From contig OY282383.1 of NCBI GenBank assembly GCA_958295855.1, forward strand, positions 1,308,481 to 1,372,480: DNA of 64,000 nt, in the 5' to 3' direction. The notes under the pieces were generated by a model. That model ran no database searches. It had not been told where the DNA came from and saw only the letters and a list, made by a program, of their open reading frames with translations. The translations under genes were made by a program, and so were the position numbers. Below, piece after piece: positions 49,937 through 58,981 of this stretch. Position 1 is the stretch's first letter. Each line of letters opens with the position of its first letter. Source of the DNA: an uncultured Poribacteria bacterium. Lineage in GTDB: Bacteria > Poribacteria > WGA-4E > WGA-3G.

Positions 49937-50902
49937 ATGAAAAGAGAGATGATGTTTCTACTGTGTGGCACTTTCTGTGTTACGGTGAACTTGGTTTTGC
50001 AGTCGATGGGGGGAGCGCAAGGATTGTATTTGCCCCTGCTTTGCAGGGGTTATTATCCTTTGTGCCTGGAAAGCTCGCTTACAGATGCTATAAACAGTGA
50101 GTTTTCGCAGATATACCACGACACGAATAACGAAGAGACTCTTACGAATATGGTGCTGGTTCCGGCAGGCGAGTTTCAGATGGGAAGCACACACGGCGAT
50201 CGTGACGAGAAACCTGTGCATACCGTCTACCTTGATGCGTTCCATATCGACAAACATGAGGTGACGGTTGGAGAGTACAAGCAGTTTGTTCAAGCCACCA
50301 GCCATCGGGCGTTATCCGATGCGCCCAAGGTGTTAACCACTGCAAAGCAGGGGGAAAATACCACCGCCCGCTCTTCGCCTACGGACCGGCATCCCGTTGT
50401 GAATGTAAGTTGGCACGATGCGATGGCGTATGCGCAGTGGGCAGGGAAGCGATTGCCTACAGAGGCAGAATGGGAAAAAGCAGCACGAGGTGGCTTAATT
50501 GCACAGAAATACCCGTGGGGAAATTCGATCGATTCCAGCAAGGCGAACTACGATAAAAATACAAAATCTGGCACGCATGCGGAGCGGACAACACCTGTAG
50601 GGAAGTATCCTGCCAACGGGTACGGCTTGTACGATATGTCAGGTAACGTGGCGGAGTGGTGCCTTGATGCGTATCAGAGGGGGTTTTATGCCAATTCTCC
50701 ACGCCGGAATCCTGTCGCAGGTGCGGAAAGCATTAATCAGATTGTTGATAATTTCACAAATATAAAAGAGCGACGGGTTGTACGAGGCGGTTCATGGAGC
50801 TTCAATGCAAAGAGTGTGCGCGTTGCAAATCGCCTGGGTGAGAAACCTTCGCTTTTGAGTAGTGATGTTGGGTTTCGTTGCGTGCGGGATGTGGTCCCGT
50901 AA
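49937..50902 (+). CDS. Exported SUMF1/FGE-like domain protein with two repeat insertions
   Basis: About 321 residues. A signal peptide (MKREMMFLLCGTFCVTVNLV) is followed by a SUMF1 domain: MVLVPAGEFQMGS, HTVYLDAFHIDKHEVTVGEY, PVVNVSWHDAMAYAQWAGKR, LPTEAEWEKAARGG, YDMSGNVAEWC, VRGGSWSF and DVGFRCVRD. The cysteine pair used by true formylglycine-generating enzymes is not seen near RVANR, so sulfatase activation is unlikely. Core palindromes at 50021-50058 (YLPLLCRGYYPL) and 50329-50362 (VLTTAKQGENTT) are in frame. ATG at 49937, two bases after the PhyH stop. Confidence 0.85.
   Translation: MKREMMFLLCGTFCVTVNLVLQSMGGAQGLYLPLLCRGYYPLCLESSLTDAINSEFSQIYHDTNNEETLTNMVLVPAGEFQMGSTHGDRDEKPVHTVYLDAFHIDKHEVTVGEYKQFVQATSHRALSDAPKVLTTAKQGENTTARSSPTDRHPVVNVSWHDAMAYAQWAGKRLPTEAEWEKAARGGLIAQKYPWGNSIDSSKANYDKNTKSGTHAERTTPVGKYPANGYGLYDMSGNVAEWCLDAYQRGFYANSPRRNPVAGAESINQIVDNFTNIKERRVVRGGSWSFNAKSVRVANRLGEKPSLLSSDVGFRCVRDVVP
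50021..50362. repeat. Two in-frame core palindromes in the SUMF1 gene
   Basis: 50021-50058 (inverted orientation, after the signal peptide) and 50329-50362 (direct, inside the SUMF1 domain). The second has CCACTGC-AAA-GCAGGGG, a mismatch in the stem, so it is older. Confidence 0.9.
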
Positions 50903-51011
50903 GTATATAAGAGGACAGGTGGGCACTGTAAAACCCTGCCGCTTTGTAGGGGTGGGCCTTGTGCCTACCCTTTAGCCCTGTAAGGGCGCAATTCGAAGGA
51001 CACAAAAATCA
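50903..51011. repeat. Type G palindrome before the PorV-like gene
   Basis: GTAGGGGTGGGCCTTGTGCC followed by TACCC (about 50947-50971), an intergenic element also at 17524, 24029, 52181 and 52244. Confidence 0.8.
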
Positions 51012-52106
51012 TTGACTAAACTAAGGCTCTTAGTGCTTGCCGGATGGAGCTGCCTTGCTGTCTTGTCGGCATCAGCAGAAAACTACACCGGGGATTTTTT
51101 GACAAACGGCGTTGGCGGGCGCGCGCTTGGATTAGGCGGCGCGTACGTCAGCATAGCAGACGATGCCACCGCCACGTACTGGAATCCAGCGGGTATTGCA
51201 GGCGTTTCTCACAATTATCAACTCTGTCTGATGCACGCTGCACGACGTTCGGGGTTAGGTGCGTTCAACTATGTTAGCGGCACTGCGCAAATTTTGCCGA
51301 AACTCACCCTTGGGATGTCGTGGCTTCGCGCCGGCGTTGACGATATCCCCATCTATCCGGTGACACCATCGTTTGATACACATATTAGCGCGGACGAACG
51401 GAAAAACATTGCTAAATACCGGCCTAGAGAGAAAGATTTTATCCCCGCAGGTTACCTCAGTGATAGTGAAAATGCTTATGTGCTGACGCTTGCAACGCGC
51501 TGGACTATTAGTCAATCGTGGTGGGATAACTTCGGCAGAGATTCGGTGCCACCCGAGTTTCTTTTCGGCGTGAATGCAAAGTGGATTTCACAAAAGCTCA
51601 GCGGCAGCCCACCCTTGGGCGGGGGGGAAAATGCGGACGAGACTTCCCCAGTTTACGATTATGGGAGCCATGGATACGGCTTTGACGCAGGCGCGCTCAT
51701 CCGCCTCCCTGATCTGAATGCCCTTTTCGGCCTACAGAATGTTGGCGGTTTTGCGTTCGGCGTGAATTTCCAAGACATCTCAAAGACAACCTTGACATGG
51801 AATACCGAATCTGCTCCCAAAGAGTCGATTCCGGCAAATCTGAACCTCGGCATCGCTTATGTTAACCCTCACGTTTTCAATCGAAAATTAATCCTCTCCT
51901 ATCAGTGGCAAGCGCGTTATGATGGGCAGACACATCTCGGCGTAGAATATCGCATCAGCCCCCCGTTGGCGTTGCGTGTCGGCTACCGCGATACCCGGTT
52001 TACGAGCGGTGTTGGCATTCAGCTGCGTCAGTTTCGCCTTGATTATGCACTCCTTATCGGTGAACTAGTGAGTACACATTTTTTGAGTTTGTTGTGGAAT
52101 TTTTAG
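51012..52106 (+). CDS. PorV/PorQ-like outer-membrane beta-barrel protein
   Basis: 364 residues. The signal peptide (LRLLVLAGWSCLAVLSASA) is followed by FLTNGVGGRALGLGGAYVSI and DDATATYWNPAGIAG, the start pattern of PorV/PorQ/UPF0164 barrels, then alternating beta strands to the aromatic end FLSLLWNF. It would sit in the outer membrane; in Bacteroidota PorV is part of type IX secretion, but no other such genes are seen here. The start is a TTG at 51012 with AAGGA 11 nt upstream. Confidence 0.85.
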   Translation: MTKLRLLVLAGWSCLAVLSASAENYTGDFLTNGVGGRALGLGGAYVSIADDATATYWNPAGIAGVSHNYQLCLMHAARRSGLGAFNYVSGTAQILPKLTLGMSWLRAGVDDIPIYPVTPSFDTHISADERKNIAKYRPREKDFIPAGYLSDSENAYVLTLATRWTISQSWWDNFGRDSVPPEFLFGVNAKWISQKLSGSPPLGGGENADETSPVYDYGSHGYGFDAGALIRLPDLNALFGLQNVGGFAFGVNFQDISKTTLTWNTESAPKESIPANLNLGIAYVNPHVFNRKLILSYQWQARYDGQTHLGVEYRISPPLALRVGYRDTRFTSGVGIQLRQFRLDYALLIGELVSTHFLSLLWNF

Positions 52107-52140
52107 CCAGAATCGAGTAAGGAGCGTAGTCCCTGTCTAT

Positions 52141-52388
52141 ACCGTGCGCATGGCGGATTGACAGAAAATTCAATTTGATTGTAGGGGCAGGGCCTTGTGC
52201 CTGCCCGTAATAAGGAAAAAACGGGTTCAGTTGCAATTTGATTGTAGGGGCAGTGCCTTGTGCCTGCCCGCAATAAGGAAAAAACGGGTTCAGTTGCAAT
52301 CCCCGCAAAGCGGGGAATACAACGATAACGCCAAGGTTCAGCCCTGCTAATTTTACCTTACCGTGCGCATGGCGGATTGACAGAAAAC
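52141..52388. repeat. Repeat-rich gap between PorV-like and MFS genes
   Basis: ACCGTGCGCATGGCGGATTG occurs at 52141 and about 52361. Between lie two tandem 63-bp units (52177 and 52240) each with GTAGGGGCAG.GCCTTGTGCC and AAAAAACGGGTTCAGTTGCA, and a short CCCCGC-AAA-GCGGGG palindrome at 52302-52316. Confidence 0.9.
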
Positions 52389-52392
52389 CGCA

Positions 52393-53619
52393 TTACACCT
52401 TCGGTTTGGACAAATCCGGCTGATCTCGCAGAAGAATCAGCAACGGGGCCATCACTAACGGAAGCATCACTAACCCATCTAATACAATGGGCAAGCCGAA
52501 CCGATCCCCCAGAACACCAACTATTTTATTGAGTAATCCGCCGACACCCCACGCTGCACCCATCATGAAACTGGACGCAATGTTTTCATGCCCGCGCAGA
52601 ATCATCTGTGCTAAGATGATGTTAACCGTTATTGAACTGGAAAGCACCATATTGCCTAAAAAGAGGAACACAAGGAAACTAAATCCATCGGAGTGAAGCG
52701 ATGCATAGAACAGCGGTGGTGCCGCGAGGAGTGAGAACAGCAACAGAACGTAAGTGTTCATCCGAGTTAAAAGCCAACCGCTCATCATGATGCCCATTGA
52801 ACCCGCGAAGATAAAGATTGCAATGACAAAAGAACGCATCTCGTCGGAATAGTTTTGGTTATCAAGGTAGATGGACAGAAAGTTTTCTAACCCCACCGCG
52901 GTGACAGTTCGGAATGAGGCTATAATAAATAGCACAATGAGAGACAGGGAGTGAGGCCCAGCGACGTGCCAAAAAGATTCTCGTGATGTCGTTTCCGCAT
53001 TTGAGATGACACGGGTCGAAGCAGTCAGATCGAGTTGTTGCTCAAATCTTAGCACTTTTGGTACGCGCAACGCCAGAAGCACGCCTGGTATCATTTCCCA
53101 CACCAAGTATTCTAAGCCAAAACGATATGGAATATACAGCAGTAGCAAAGGTCCCAGGGCACGTCCAATGTTGCCGCCTGTGAGAAAAACGGAGATGCCC
53201 ATACCTCTCCCTTCCGCGGAGAGTGCCCCGGCATAAGTGGTGGCTTGTGGATGAAAGGCAGCAACGCCGAGCCCACCGACAGCTAATAACAAATATACAA
53301 TATAATGAGACGGTGCAAGCCAAAGCTGACTTAAACCAATCGCAGTGAAGGCAACCCCGAACGTCAGAAAATGCACCGTTCGCACTCGATCCGACAGCCA
53401 CCCGAAGAGTATCTGGCCAAGAGAACTGAAGACGCTGTACACCGAGATGAAGTTGCCTGCTAAACTATTCCGTGTGGCAGCGGAGGCTAACTTTGTCAAC
53501 AATAGTGGTTGCAGATGCGACAGAAGTGTCGCGTAGGAGTCAAGAACTGTATGCGCGAGGGTGAGGAAGTAGAACTGTTTCCGGTTAGATGCACTCGGCG
53601 GTTTTTGATTGTTTTTCAT
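52393..53619 (-). CDS. MFS transporter (fosmidomycin-resistance-like)
   Basis: About 408 residues with around 11-12 membrane segments. Typical pieces: HTVLDSYATLLSHLQPLLLT, GWLSDRVRTVHFLT (the loop 2-3 GxxxDR motif) and AAFHPQATTYAGALS, which match the Fsr-like MFS subfamily. It exports small molecules using the proton gradient; the substrate is unknown. TAGGAG lies 4 nt before the ATG at 53619. It starts 7 nt after the stop of the giant helicase gene, so it is probably in the same transcript. Confidence 0.88.
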   Translation of the reverse strand: MKNNQKPPSASNRKQFYFLTLAHTVLDSYATLLSHLQPLLLTKLASAATRNSLAGNFISVYSVFSSLGQILFGWLSDRVRTVHFLTFGVAFTAIGLSQLWLAPSHYIVYLLLAVGGLGVAAFHPQATTYAGALSAEGRGMGISVFLTGGNIGRALGPLLLLYIPYRFGLEYLVWEMIPGVLLALRVPKVLRFEQQLDLTASTRVISNAETTSRESFWHVAGPHSLSLIVLFIIASFRTVTAVGLENFLSIYLDNQNYSDEMRSFVIAIFIFAGSMGIMMSGWLLTRMNTYVLLLFSLLAAPPLFYASLHSDGFSFLVFLFLGNMVLSSSITVNIILAQMILRGHENIASSFMMGAAWGVGGLLNKIVGVLGDRFGLPIVLDGLVMLPLVMAPLLILLRDQPDLSKPKV

Positions 53620-53626
53620 TTTACTC

Positions 53627-56600
53627 CTATTTAAGTTTTCTTCTAACAAAACGTCCGAATTGGCGAAGGTAATACCCAAAACCTTTTTTGACATCTTGAG
53701 CTTTGTCCTCTGAGAGATGCTTCCCCTCGATCTGGAGTAAGCTATCATCCGTTCCTTCAAGGGAGTCAAGGTACCTTGCATCCGTCTGGTCAACTGAAGT
53801 GCCCTTCTCAGATTCCATATCGTGAGATGTTTCATCAGTGAGAAGTTCTGTTGGTTCTGCTTCAGAAGTCATTGGTTCTGAGGAAGCTTTGGGTTCTCCT
53901 ATGTGTTTGCGGAGGCTGTCCTCATACTCCTGAGATGTTAGCTGCGTATTGTTATTGACTGCTTCCAGAGGTTCGGAGACTGTTTCTGTTTCAAGTGTTT
54001 CTGGTTTGAGTTTGTGTACATGTGTCTTGGGAATTTCATCAGTTTTCTGAAGGATTGGTGACGGGGTATCGTCTACTTCTTGAAAGGCTTCAGGGGTTAT
54101 TGAGTTTGTCGCGTCATCTAAGCAGTCTTTTTCGGCCTCCGGCATAAGGGGTGGGTCTTCCGTAGGAGACGTTGCTTCTTCGGTTTCTTCAATAGGTTTG
54201 GCGATTGTTGGTTCTGTCAGTTCACTAGGGTTGTTGCTCTCAATTTCCGCTACGGTGGCTGGAGCGTCAGCGGATGGCTCTGCAACTGCTACTTCAAAAG
54301 GATTCTGCTGGCATTGCTTTATACTTAGCGAGATTCGCCTGGCATCTTTAGAAATCTTAAGGACCATCGCCTCGACTTTATCCCCCTTATTCACAATGTG
54401 TGACGGTTCCACGTCGCGTTGAGTCCATGACATTTCTGACACATGAATCAACCCTTCAACCCCTTCTTCAAGTTCAAGAAATGCTCCATAGTGGACGATA
54501 TTGATGACAGTGCCTTGAACCGTTGAATCAACCGGATATTTCTCTTCAACATCTGCCCACGGATCGTTTGTCTTATGTTTCAAACTCAACGAGATTTTCT
54601 CGTTTTCTCGATCGAACTCGATAACTTTGACTTCAACCTCTTCACCAACGGAAACGATTTCAGAGGGATGATGAATGTGCTTCCACGCCATTTCAGATTT
54701 GTGGAGTAAACCGTCAACACCGCCAAGGTCAAAAAACGCCCCAAAAGTGGTAATGTTTTTCACAGTACCAGTTATGCATTGTCCCACTTCAAGCGTATTG
54801 AGAAGTTGTGTCCGCCTTTCCTCAAGCCATGCACGTCGCGAAAAGACAACGTTATGCCGCCGCTCACTCAGGCTGATGACCTTCATGTCGAAGGTTTTCC
54901 CCACATACTGCTCAAGGTGCTGAATGGGGCGCAATTCGACTTGGGAGGCAGGTAAAAAGCCACGCAGAGAGCCAACGCTTACCCGGAGCCCGCCCTTAAT
55001 GCGTTCCGTAATACGGCCTTTTACGGGTGAGGCGTTTTCATAAGCCGTGGCAATCTCATCCCAAACGAGTGTCTGGTCGGCTATCTTCTTTGAAAGAACT
55101 ATCTGTCCTTCTGCGTCTTCCCGCCGCACAATATAGACATCTATCTCATCGCCAACCTGGACAGCGGGCGCACCGTCTTGGCCAGTGTCAAACTCGGCCG
55201 CGGGGATATAGCCTTCCGACTTAAAGCCAATATCAATCCTGACTTCATCGCGACTGACCTCTACGACGATACCTTTCACAATTTCGCCATCTGTAAATGC
55301 CTGGGGAGAGGAATCGGACACTTCTTTGGGCGATTCAAGGCGCGCTGTTGGCCCTGTCTGTCCAGCACTGGGCTGTACCCGTTTGATTTTAGAAGGCGCG
55401 GGGACTGAGGGAGGTTTGATTTGGGGCTCAGGCATTTTTCTTGATTGTTCCACAACTGCCCACATACGCTTCCAAAAGTTGCGAAATACAACATCAGTAC
55501 ACATATGCATTGTATGCTGCCCTACGCAATAGTTACCTAAAGGTTGCTCCGTACTAGATTGCCCTGCATCTATAGTGGTACCGGCATTTATTTTTTTTAG
55601 AGATTTCTTGTCTAATGCTGCGAGATACTCTGTCATTTTTCGTCTAATAGTTGGTTTATCTAGGTCGTACTTAGGTCCATACTTGAAAGCGATTAGGCGA
55701 TCTAGATATGTTTCAACAATCTGATTTAACCTTTCAGGTGTTCTGATATTCTGACCTTTAGAAACCACTACTTGGGCCTTGCGAATGACTATATCCTGCA
55801 ATAGATAACCGCGTTGCTTTTCTCTTGCCACCCGATTCGGTGGCACTTCATCCGAATAGATTGCGGCCGATATCTCTTCATGGTAAGCAGGGTTGAAGAT
55901 TTCGCCAAGGGAAGCCTCAATTGGTTTGAGCTCATGGTGTTTAAGCAAATCTAGCAACTGTGTCTGAGCGTGTCGGACACTTTCGGTGAACGCGGCGAAA
56001 TCATCGGGGACGTTAGCAGTTTCAACGTTTTGATTCGCACTTTCAACAACCGATTCAAAACTATCCAATGTTGGAATCAGTTCTTTAAGGAGAGCCTCAT
56101 TCTCGACTTTTAGATCTTTCGGAGGTCCCGTTTGCAGCTGCTTTTCTGCCTGCTGGGCTGCGTTCTCCGCTTCGGTTGCAGCGCGGAGCAAACGGTTAAG
56201 CTCAGGTTTGTATTGCTTACGTGCGGCTTCGGAGGCAATACGAACCTGTTTCTTAAATTCAGATTTTAGTGCAGCCAACACCGCTTCGGAAACTTCTTCT
56301 AATTGTTTTTTAGCGATATCTATTCGTTTCACAATTGCGGATTCAAGTGCTCTGGAAACCCTCTCTAATTGTTTCTTGCGTTTAGATGTTAGTGCTGACA
56401 GCCCCGCCTCCGCAACGAATTGGCAGTCTCCTCCGAGGATGAGGAGTTCCTGTTTCGCCCGCGTTATTGCAACATAGAAAACACGGCGTTCCTCAACTAT
56501 ATTATCGCTATCGTGGAATGGGAAGTCTTTGCCTAGTGTGTTGTGGATGAGAATGACCTTATCGTATTCTTTCCCCTTCACACTGTGAATAGTCCCTCCT

Positions 56601-58555
56601 TCTATTATTTCTTCCGGTCCTCTTCCAATAACCTCAAAAGGATCGCCTTCTTTGCGCCGAGCATCCCCTTTAACCTCCTTAAAGCCTCTGGCCAGAAGCA
56701 TTTTCCGAATCACTTCAACTTCAGATCTGTAGCGGAGAGGAATACCTATTTTCTGTGTCTCTATAGGTACCTTCAACAAAGTGTCTTCCGACATAGGAGG
56801 AATACGATTATCAATGAATTGAGCTTGGCAAACAGGTTCGGCAACTTCTCTCAGCAAGACATTTTCTACTGTTTCTGCTGTTGTCTCTAGAACCTTTATC
56901 GGAGAGCGCGACAGGTTTTCAGCACGGAGATTTTTAGGAATTCGATCCGGATTATGCTCAATCAGAGTTTTCGCATGTCTGACGATGGTTGAGGTGGAAC
57001 GGTAATTGCGGGTAATCTCATATTTTGTCACATTTTCCCGGTTGCCGAAGTCTTTCTGCATAATTTGGGAATCTCCACCGCGAAATCCGTAAATCGCCTG
57101 GTCATCGTCACCAACGGCGAAAAGATTCTCGGGTAACAACTTTATCAGTCGGAAATCAGCAGGCGATATGTCTTGAAATTCATCAACAAGTACATAATCA
57201 TATTTTTCATTGTAGCGCCGAAAAAGATCTGGGCAAGTTTCAAGGAGGTGTGCTGAATAGATAAGCATATCCTGGAAATCAACAGCATTAGCTTTTTCTT
57301 TCTTTTTTTCATATTTTTCAGCGAACGCCCGCACAATAAAGTCGGTAATAGAACTAGGGATGAACAAACCCGTAACAACCTCTCGCTTTTCCTTCTCTAT
57401 TTCACTGGCTATTTTTTCAAAGTCCTTAATTTTTCCATCAAGATTCTTAACATCTATAGGACGTTTAAGAAGTTCCTCATAGGAAACGTTGAAATGCTGA
57501 CAGAAGAGCTCAATCAGGAGCCGATCGCTATAGCGTTGACTCAATGGGTTATTTTGATTAAAGACTGCTCTGTTTTTGTGTATCTCAATTTCTTGTTCTA
57601 CGTGGTGCCTGGCCTCTGCAGCAGGGACATTTTCGTGAATCACCTCAAAGGTAAATTGCTGAAGGCCTTCGTCTTTGATCGCCTTATGGAGGGCATCATT
57701 TTTGATTACCTTATGGAGGGGGTCATTTGGTAAAAGCATGAAGTTTTCTTCATTCCAAATCGGATCCGTAGTGGATCCGATGTAACACCTTCCTGTTCCC
57801 TCACTTTCAATTTTATAGATTGTGACAGGGGTGTTGACGGTTCCTTTTTCAAACTCTTCACTTTCAAATTCTGGGTTAAACACAGCACGGTTTTTGTAGT
57901 GTTCAATCCACTTTGCTTCGCGACTGTCGGCAAACCTACCTTCTACCTTATCAATAACCTTAAATGTGAAAGGTTCTCTGCCTTCTGCTAATATTGCTTG
58001 GCGGAGGTCACTGTTTGAGGAATCGGCGAAATGTTCCTGTTTCCTCCGCTTCCAGTCTGTAGTCTGCCCGATATAATATTTTTCTGTTACCTTGCTGCCA
58101 ATTTTATAGATATAGATATAGATGGGTGCATCGGATTTCTCTCTCTTAAGTTGTGCGACTTCCTCCTTAATGGTTCGCTCAAGTTCAAAAGACTTCCACA
58201 CATTAGGTTCATTCTTAAGGTAATTCGGTTTCCCAAGAACAAGGTTTAACCGCCTATAGTTTCGTTTGATAATACGCAGCCCGAACGCGTGAAGGGTACG
58301 AATTTCCGGTTTCCCTTGGTATAACTTCACGTCTTTCAACTTCGGTGAAAGACGTTGTTCCATTTCTTGAGAAGCTTTTCGGTTAAAAGCAAGCGCAAGG
58401 ATCTGCTCCGGATCCACGTTGTGCTCGCGAATCAGATGCAGAATTCGCTCTTTGATAACTGTGGTTTTCCCACTACCGGGCCCCGCGACGACGAGTGCAG
58501 GCCCTTCAAAGTGTTCAACGGCTTTTTGCTGATCAGCGTCTAATTTCGGTTTCAT
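53627..58555 (-). CDS. Giant fusion: UvrD-type helicase with two GIY-YIG domains, GrpE-like domain and four S1 domains
   Basis: About 1642 residues in one frame. Helicase motifs: GPGSGKTT (26-33), LAFNRKA, RTLHAFG, DEFQD (458-462), VGDDDQAIYGFRGG, RNYRST, GTIHSVKGKE, YVAITRAK. GIY-YIG domain 1 (about 143-227: YYIGQTTDWKRRKQEHF, REAKWIEHY) lies between helicase motifs RTLHAFG and DEFQD, where subdomain 1B belongs; domain 2 (about 241-333) is degenerate. After the helicase come coiled coils (720-810), a GrpE-like region (about 815-935: IPTLDSFESVVE, LGEIFNPAYHEEIS, RGYLLQDIVIRKAQVVV), four S1 repeats (about 1088-1414: GEIVKGIVVEVSRDEVRIDI, TGTVKNITTFGAFFDLGGVD), an acidic region and YYLRQFGRFVRRKLK. 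That ending matches the shorter paralogue at 59366. ATG 58555 is chosen by alignment to it; a weak GAG site precedes. Confidence 0.85.
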   Translation of the reverse strand: MKPKLDADQQKAVEHFEGPALVVAGPGSGKTTVIKERILHLIREHNVDPEQILALAFNRKASQEMEQRLSPKLKDVKLYQGKPEIRTLHAFGLRIIKRNYRRLNLVLGKPNYLKNEPNVWKSFELERTIKEEVAQLKREKSDAPIYIYIYKIGSKVTEKYYIGQTTDWKRRKQEHFADSSNSDLRQAILAEGREPFTFKVIDKVEGRFADSREAKWIEHYKNRAVFNPEFESEEFEKGTVNTPVTIYKIESEGTGRCYIGSTTDPIWNEENFMLLPNDPLHKVIKNDALHKAIKDEGLQQFTFEVIHENVPAAEARHHVEQEIEIHKNRAVFNQNNPLSQRYSDRLLIELFCQHFNVSYEELLKRPIDVKNLDGKIKDFEKIASEIEKEKREVVTGLFIPSSITDFIVRAFAEKYEKKKEKANAVDFQDMLIYSAHLLETCPDLFRRYNEKYDYVLVDEFQDISPADFRLIKLLPENLFAVGDDDQAIYGFRGGDSQIMQKDFGNRENVTKYEITRNYRSTSTIVRHAKTLIEHNPDRIPKNLRAENLSRSPIKVLETTAETVENVLLREVAEPVCQAQFIDNRIPPMSEDTLLKVPIETQKIGIPLRYRSEVEVIRKMLLARGFKEVKGDARRKEGDPFEVIGRGPEEIIEGGTIHSVKGKEYDKVILIHNTLGKDFPFHDSDNIVEERRVFYVAITRAKQELLILGGDCQFVAEAGLSALTSKRKKQLERVSRALESAIVKRIDIAKKQLEEVSEAVLAALKSEFKKQVRIASEAARKQYKPELNRLLRAATEAENAAQQAEKQLQTGPPKDLKVENEALLKELIPTLDSFESVVESANQNVETANVPDDFAAFTESVRHAQTQLLDLLKHHELKPIEASLGEIFNPAYHEEISAAIYSDEVPPNRVAREKQRGYLLQDIVIRKAQVVVSKGQNIRTPERLNQIVETYLDRLIAFKYGPKYDLDKPTIRRKMTEYLAALDKKSLKKINAGTTIDAGQSSTEQPLGNYCVGQHTMHMCTDVVFRNFWKRMWAVVEQSRKMPEPQIKPPSVPAPSKIKRVQPSAGQTGPTARLESPKEVSDSSPQAFTDGEIVKGIVVEVSRDEVRIDIGFKSEGYIPAAEFDTGQDGAPAVQVGDEIDVYIVRREDAEGQIVLSKKIADQTLVWDEIATAYENASPVKGRITERIKGGLRVSVGSLRGFLPASQVELRPIQHLEQYVGKTFDMKVISLSERRHNVVFSRRAWLEERRTQLLNTLEVGQCITGTVKNITTFGAFFDLGGVDGLLHKSEMAWKHIHHPSEIVSVGEEVEVKVIEFDRENEKISLSLKHKTNDPWADVEEKYPVDSTVQGTVINIVHYGAFLELEEGVEGLIHVSEMSWTQRDVEPSHIVNKGDKVEAMVLKISKDARRISLSIKQCQQNPFEVAVAEPSADAPATVAEIESNNPSELTEPTIAKPIEETEEATSPTEDPPLMPEAEKDCLDDATNSITPEAFQEVDDTPSPILQKTDEIPKTHVHKLKPETLETETVSEPLEAVNNNTQLTSQEYEDSLRKHIGEPKASSEPMTSEAEPTELLTDETSHDMESEKGTSVDQTDARYLDSLEGTDDSLLQIEGKHLSEDKAQDVKKGFGYYLRQFGRFVRRKLK

Positions 58556-58602
58556 AGAAGTAATCTCGCTAGGTCTTCCAAACATAAAGCGAGTTTTCGT
58601 GT

Positions 58603-58818
58603 TTATTTGAAAATAGCGACGGCAATGGAGATAATAAGTGCACCGATGGCACATGCGGTGGTTATCCAGCTTCGCATCCCTGCAATCGCACTTTGCTTCC
58701 CCTTGAGTTCCGAGATACCGTTCTCAACGGTGCGGAGCCGGGTATCCAGCCCATCTAAACGTTGATTGACTTCTGCAAAGTCTTCTTTCATGAGTTGATA
58801 AAGTTCTTCATTTGTCAT
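58603..58818 (-). CDS. Small XhlA-like membrane protein, copy 1
   Basis: 71 residues: a helical N-terminal part (MTNEELYQLMKEDFAEVNQR, LDGLDTRLRTVENGISELKG) and one C-terminal membrane segment (ITTACAIGALIISIAVAIFK). The plan resembles hemolysin XhlA-type accessory proteins. AAGGAAAACAAA precedes the ATG. It is 47 nt upstream of the giant helicase gene and is a near copy of the next gene (58982-59218) with seven codons fewer. Confidence 0.7.
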   Translation of the reverse strand: MTNEELYQLMKEDFAEVNQRLDGLDTRLRTVENGISELKGKQSAIAGMRSWITTACAIGALIISIAVAIFK

Positions 58819-58981
58819 TTTGTTTTCCTTTGGCTTCTCGCCAGCGATGCTAGTCGGAACTCGCTTCTCACCGCGATAAGGTGCCGCGGGTGAGAATGCC
58901 GCCCATAACTGGCAAATATATTCTACCTTTGTTGACTGGTTTAATCACGCACAGCGACAAGGCTCCAGCGAGTTTGCATGT

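Noticed and set aside
49937..50902. True formylglycine-generating enzyme (sulfatase activator)
   Set aside because: The SUMF1 fold is present, but the cysteine pair expected near the RVANR segment is missing and no sulfatase gene is in the window.
51012..52106. Type IX secretion locus
   Set aside because: The PorV-like barrel alone is not enough; no other Por or Gld genes and no sorting-domain proteins were seen.
53619..53835. Extended N-terminus of the MFS transporter
   Set aside because: The added 72 codons overlap the end of the giant helicase gene and have no membrane or family pattern; a good ribosome site precedes 53619.
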